Of a stretch of DNA of 64,000 nt, positions 59,125 through 64,000 are shown piece after piece. The stretch is from Carex sylvatica (Eukaryota; Streptophyta; Magnoliopsida; Poales; Cyperaceae), in assembly GCA_964058845.1 (NCBI GenBank), contig CAXKVR010000064.1, positions 1 through 64,000 of the forward strand, written 5' to 3'. Numbering within the stretch: position 1 is the first letter of the stretch; every line of letters starts with the position of its first letter. The notes under the pieces were generated by a model. That model searched no databases. It was given only the letters and a program-made list of their open reading frames with translations, and was not told the origin of the DNA. The position numbers and the translations under genes were made by a program.

Positions 59125-60814
59125 GGGAGGTGCTATTCTACACGCACAATTTGAACAATTGAGCGCTTATCTCCTTAAATTCCTGTTTTACCCTTATTCT
59201 CTCTCCGACTTAATTAGAAAACGAAGAAGACGGAGGCGGATCCACTTTTACTCAGTGACCTTCTTTTTATAACACAATTAATAAAGGAATCAATAAAAAA
59301 AATTACTAAAAGGACCAAGAAAAATAACTAATAATTTGAAGCGTGCATATATTTTCCTAGAAACAGAAAACCTCTTCTATACATTTTTTGTGTGTGCTCA
59401 CACAGCCCTTAGGCCAATTACAACAACTTTTCAATTTGAAAACTAGGAGATGCAAAGTCATTTCTTTCCTAACTATAAATTCTTCCCTGATTTGCCAGTA
59501 GGTGTGCAGTTTTGATTCTGTGATCTTCTCTGGTATAATATTGATTTTTGAAAGACTCTTTATACTCTGATTGCAAAATCCAAGTCTGCCATATTTCCTT
59601 ATAAGATCTCCGGTCGTATATTTGAGACGAGTCATGACACAGCAATGTTATATTTTCCCGACAATCTGATAATACAATTGCTGTACCATTTTCCTGTTTT
59701 ACCAGCAACCTATGCCCTTCCAATATTGCCCATGCCTCATCCTGGCTAGCACTGAGCACTTGGATTGATTGTGATAACATTCTATGACCACCCTTCTCTA
59801 ATTAGATATAGGCCAATTCCAGCCTCTCCGGATGGCACCGCGACCCGTGAATGTAGAAGACAAAGGAGCCTACCACCAGAATTCTAAACAAGTCGTACTC
59901 TAGCATAGACTTGAAATGCCCATGTAAGTGACATCAAGTAAACTAATACTCTCATGTACATCACTAATGTGGAGTACATGCTCCTGCTTTTATTGACAAC
60001 CATCATAATACCCAAACATATATGTTTGCAGCATCTACTACATCAATTCAATTCGTATTTTATATTTTTATCTTTAACGAAGATGAAAACATACACCCGT
60101 CAACAACATTTAAGATAATCTGAACCATATAATGTATTGAAATTAATCACTTGATTGAGATGGTTGGTAGGGGATTTCATAAGTTTCCATATCTTTCAAA
60201 TCATGTCTTTGTATTGATTGAACGTTAGCCCAGACTTTTGTTCCTTCAATTAACTATATGGTACTTTGATCCCTGTCTACTCCTTCAGCAAAAATAAAAC
60301 ATCTAAAACAAAAATACCAGGATGATGAAAATGTTTTCTCTTAAAGGTAACCTTGAGACTCCTTTCAGGGGTGGCTATCGGGTGCCAGCGCTGGCTTGTC
60401 AGAAAAGTTTTTAACATCCACTCAAAACTTGTAAACAATTGAATAATTAACACAACAAACTTTGGGTCCTTTTATTAAATTCTCTTTGTTTCTAAATTTG
60501 CAATTGACATAGAAAATTCCTGAAATGACATCAAATAAAAATCATGTTGGTTTTCACTTTTCACCATTGTTGTTAGAATCTGAGGTATGAGTCAAAAAAA
60601 TATATGTACATTTCAAATTCTTAATTTTTTTCCTTTCCTTTATTGGTTCTTTTATTAATTAAGTTATTAAAATAAGTGAAAGAATAAAATTAGGTTGCTT
60701 ATTTTATTAATCGTTTCTTCATTTTCTAATTAAGTCGGAGAGAAAGGGTAAAACGGAAATTTAAGAAGCTTAACGCTCAATTGTTCAAATTGTTCGTGTA
60801 GAATAGCAGCTCCC
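59125..60814. mobile_element. TIR element (Mutator-like?) carrying an RNase H-like fragment
   Basis: The 1.69-kb element has long TIRs. 59125-59230 (GGGAGGTGCTATTCTACACG) pairs with 60715-60814, with one or two mismatches in the outer 40 bp, and weaker pairing extends to about 220 bp. No clear TSD was found. The interior holds an RNase H-like coding remnant at 59357-59880 on the minus strand. The right end is only about 55 bp from the start of the duplicated DUF6598 segment. Confidence 0.72.
59357..59880 (-). pseudogene. RNase H-like (RVT_3 type) fragment inside the TIR element
   Basis: The frame 59469-59780 contains SASQDEAWAILEGHRLLVKQ and VLSDCRENITLLCH. This resembles the second half of plant RNase H-like domains (PF13456), where an acidic residue in EAWA and an Asp in VxSD belong to the active site. 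The preceding minus-strand sequence has GEAGIGLYLIREGW in another frame, so the domain is frameshifted. Such domains occur at the end of plant LINE ORF2 and as host-like single genes; the origin is unclear. Confidence 0.5.
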
Positions 60815-61065
60815 TATTGAGAATATATTGATCATTTTGCAATTAATTACGCAGGAGATCACAAATTTATGAGAAATGCCACAAACTAACACCGAGACAA
60901 ACTAATCAAAGACCATAGCAATCTCTAGATAAACATCAGTATATCCAATATTACAAAAAGAAATATAACAAAGGTCAGCTTGACAAGGAAACTGGCACAC
61001 AACAAAACATTAGTTATTTTTGGTAATTAAAACTAGCATTGTTCTTCAGTTGGGTTATAGACAAC

Positions 61066-63850
61066 TTATATGAACCTAGGATAACATTCTATGTTAAAGT
61101 GTTCACTCGTCTTAGCCCACACCACACCTACATTAACTAGACATGCGTCCCCCTTGAAAGTCTTCACGTTCTGGAAGCTCGGGTATGTAAATTTGAAAGT
61201 CTCATTTTTAGCAATCGGCTGATCTTGTGAGCCCATTATACTGCTTTGCCAGATGTTCACAGTGATGGTGACATCTGAACCAAATGGATGTACAGTTGTA
61301 GATCTTGAAAGAGGAATTTTCATGGTGTTATCCTTGTAAGGACTAACATCTAAGAGGATACCTTCAATTTTATCCCTATTGAATAGGACGCTTCTAGCCC
61401 TCTCACCAAGCTTTGAATTTTCAACCGTTATGCAACCGTAGACTACCGCTGAGGTAAATTGACAGTCTGTGAGCGAAACCTCAGCACGAGCCTCCACGCC
61501 ATCCCCATAAACAGCAAATTCCACCTCTATTGGACCAAATCGGCTTTGAATCCTCTTGGACAAGAACGTGTCATACACCCCCCTTATATCATCCCATATC
61601 TCCGTGGCGGCCCAGGACACCATTTTGTCATAATCTTTGAACTGATCGCTGCAAGTTACATATTTAAATAGATGGGGAACAAGAAGTACATCATCATATG
61701 CCTCTACGGCCATATTGGGACCTCTCAGCTTAACAAAACCCTACAGTAATGAAACAAGCAATTGCATTTTAATGTCAATTTAGCTATACTCATTGGCTAA
61801 TCAATATAGTACAAGATTAAGAGATCAAAATATGAATAAACAATTTATTATGATAGATATATATTACGATATACAAATTAAACCACTTGTAATCTTATCA
61901 AAACTAATTTTACTATTTATTTCAGTGGAAAGAAAAGAGAACCAAATTAAAATAAATTGAACAAAATAACCTCAGGAGTAATATTCAAAGGACCCCCCTG
62001 TTTCCGGCTAAAGACGACATAACTTTTGTTCATCAAGATGCAACCATACACCTGGTCAAAATCATGTTGATTAAATTCAAGGAATTTCACTGAAAACACT
62101 CCATGAGGTTCCTTGGCATGTTGATATACCTCAACATAGGCAGCTGCTGCTGGTCCACAATAACACTTTGACTGGCCTCCACTGGAGGAAATCTGCTAAT
62201 TCAAACTGACGTTATATACTAATCCATCAAATTTTATAAAGAGAGAGGTTGACTTAGGATTTTGACATGAGAGGGAAAAGAGAGAAAGACCTGGTGTGCA
62301 CGTCAGTTTGGTACTCAACACGAGGCACTTTGGAATCCCTGAAGCAGTCCATCACATTGCTTCTTTGAGGCCTAGGATCCCCTTCTCCAGCTTGGGCATC
62401 TATGAAATTGGCTACCAGAGAAGCAACATCCTCTTCTTTCATGAGGTGGTCGGGTCCATCTCCATCTAGGGTTTGACAATCAACCCAACTGACCATCAGT
62501 ACCACCTTTCCACAGCCACGGTTGGGAATGATAATAGACCCTTTAGTAGAGCCTAAACTAGTATTGAACTTCACTGTCTCTTCAATGACTAATATATTAT
62601 CAGGTTCAATACCTACTTCTATACTCACATGAACAAGCAAAGATGATTGACGTGGAACTGCTGTTACCCTTCTTGACAGAGGGAGAGGGACCAACTTGTC
62701 AGGTTTGAGACCGACACACTCTTTGCTCAATTTATGGAAGAGAATGCTCTTAGCGTTAGATTCGGTAAGAAAACTATTTGATGCACACACCATCCCGTGA
62801 ACCTGTATGAGAGCATCTTCTCCTTCATAATCAAAGTCAACAAAATAAACATTCAAATGCACCTCTACAGCATCATGATAGACTGCAAAGCTAATATCAA
62901 GATATTTTCTGAATAAGCACTCCATAGACCGGCAGATAAGTCCATCCATGTAATCTGATTTATCTTCCCACAAACGGATTTGAGTTCTATGCATAGTACA
63001 ACAAGTGCGATCAAAGAACCAAACAAATATGTCTATGTTATCTTCGACTGGTATGCTACGCCTCGGGCCTGATAGAGTGACATGACCCTGTGAGTATTAA
63101 CAAAGAACATGATAATTACATCAATATTATAGGAAACTAAGAAACTTATTGACAGATGTTCTTTTAAAGTGTTTTTACATGGTTTAAGGTGGATGCTTTT
63201 TGAACTATAAGATTGTTAAATAGGGCGGAGATATTGACAGAAGGGCTGGTATGATAAAAAATAAAATTGTAGGTTATGTTAGTGTGACTGAAATGAAAGA
63301 TTTAACTCTCTAGAAAGAAAGACATCTGAATTAATTTGCAGAAGCTGTAGGGCCTCGTCATCAAAGATGACAAAATCTTGGTTGTAATCTTGGTTGCAGC
63401 TGCAGAGGAAAATGACACCAAAAAAATCTCTATAGTCACGGTAGTCACGTGGCTCGAATTCTTCGTCTCTCATGACAACTGAAAACACCTCGATCCGTGC
63501 ACGTGCTGCTGCGACGTCTGCACAAAAACTCGCTTAAGGTCTATACACAAATAGACAAAGAATATGTGAGAGAGATGTAAAATCGTACGATTGGTGTGCT
63601 TCATCGGTTCCCATTCGGTTGCTACCGTTAGCCCTAGACGCGAAGGGTTCTTCTCCAGTTACCATTCGGTTGCTTCCGTCAGCGCCAGACGCGAAGGGGA
63701 CTTCTTCGGTTAGCATTCGGTTGCTGCCGTCCGCCCTAGACTCAAAGGGGTCTTCTCCGGTCACCATTCGTCGGTTGCTGCCGTCAGCTCTAGACGCGAA
63801 GAGGTCTTATCGGAAGGATTGCAGAGGTGGGTTTGCGTCGCGTATATAAT
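61066..63850 (-). pseudogene. DUF6598 (JIP60-like C-terminal domain) gene, copy 2, one frameshift
   Basis: Exons 5' to 3' on the minus strand: 63324-63517, 62291-63087, 61971-62192 and 61066-61740, plus a leading region with the coding minisatellite (63534-63850). Borders and phases agree with copy 1 except that the exon at 61971 is 222 nt instead of 223: one base is missing near 62100, which shifts the frame in mid-protein. Otherwise it is open: EVFSVVMRD, FFGVIFLCSC, VTLSGPRRS, LPLSRRVTA, GFVKLRGPNM, AVVYGCITV and a full C-terminus ending ECYPRFI. The Trp and Cys codons that are stops in copy 1 are intact. A TATA-like TTATATACG lies upstream near 63842. It could be a young pseudogene or a working gene with a sequencing error. 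Confidence 0.82.
63605..63820. repeat. 51-bp coding minisatellite, second segment
   Basis: Four copies, as in the first segment, but with more substitutions between units (GEDPFESRAD, TEEVPFASGAD, GEEPFASRAN on the minus strand). The frame stays open through the array. Confidence 0.85.
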
Positions 63851-64000
63851 TTACACAATTTGTCGTGGTGAAGTAGAATGTTCCTATGATTCCATTTTTA
63901 CGCACCCGCAATTCAATGGGCCATTAGACTTTTAAAAGCCGAGTGGGTGAGCTTGCGGATTTGTGCCTACCAGTCTTTCACCGATAACGCGGCCCATTTC

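Larger units (their letters stand above)
60871..64000. repeat. Segmental duplication, copy 2 (pairs with 14897-17982)
   Basis: Same orientation as the first copy and collinear from GAGAAATGCCACAAACTAA to the window end, where it still matches 17982. Small indels (for example the segment around 63465-63495 that is missing from copy 1) distinguish the two. The RIP remnant found next to copy 1 would lie beyond this window if the duplication extends. Confidence 0.93.

Noticed and set aside
1..64000. CRISPR arrays, rRNA or tRNA genes
   Set aside because: None seen. The regular repeats present are satellites, MITEs or LTRs, and no cloverleaf with a proper B box was found.

Overview
The window is nuclear DNA of a flowering plant. 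The evidence is spliced genes with GT-AG introns, plant-type LTR retrotransposons (Athila-like Ty3, Ty1-copia), an L1-type LINE, hAT and Mutator-like elements, and plant gene families: ribosome-inactivating-protein (RIP) domains, a DUF6598 (jasmonate-induced JIP60-like) domain, a 20S proteasome beta-3 pseudogene and a SKOR/GORK-type K+ channel exon. RIP plus DUF6598 is best known from monocots such as grasses, but the species cannot be named from this sequence. It is repeat-dense; no cellular gene is both complete and clearly intact by eye.

Layout. 1-9208: tandem array of a 2,297-bp unit (four copies, continuing left of the window), each with a minus-strand open frame for a RIP-like rRNA N-glycosidase domain that keeps every expected catalytic residue. 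8941-10352: a foldback element full of 22-bp palindromic words; its left half lies inside every array unit and the array junction falls in one of those words. 10992-12976: unprocessed pseudogene of proteasome beta-3 with a hAT MITE in an intron. 13701-14467: two MITEs of one family with 9-bp target-site duplications (TSDs). 14897-17982 and 60871-64000: two copies of a segment with a multi-exon minus-strand DUF6598 gene, each copy broken at different places. 18160-18600 and 35823-36460: RIP-domain remnants. 19612-19729: K+ channel exon remnant. 20281-20841: long hairpin element.

21230-36460 is a nest: a decayed Athila-like Ty3 element (5' end missing, one 3' LTR left), interrupted by a solo LTR (29556-30962), followed by an L1 fragment that is cut by another solo LTR (34264-35817). 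36864-38369 is a Mutator-like TIR element with a second one inside. 39404-44371 is a structurally complete hAT transposon (TIRs, 8-bp TSD, five-exon transposase). 45937-46673 is a hAT MITE. 47133-51817 and 53142-58673 are two minus-strand copies of one Ty1-copia family with LTRs and perfect 5-bp TSDs. 59125-60814 is a TIR element carrying an RNase H-like fragment and lying next to the second DUF6598 segment.

The common theme is a RIP/DUF6598 defence-type locus: RIP domains, RIP fragments and DUF6598 exons all sit on the minus strand, amplified by tandem and segmental duplication and heavily invaded by transposons. Boundaries were read by eye; identities given are approximate counts.
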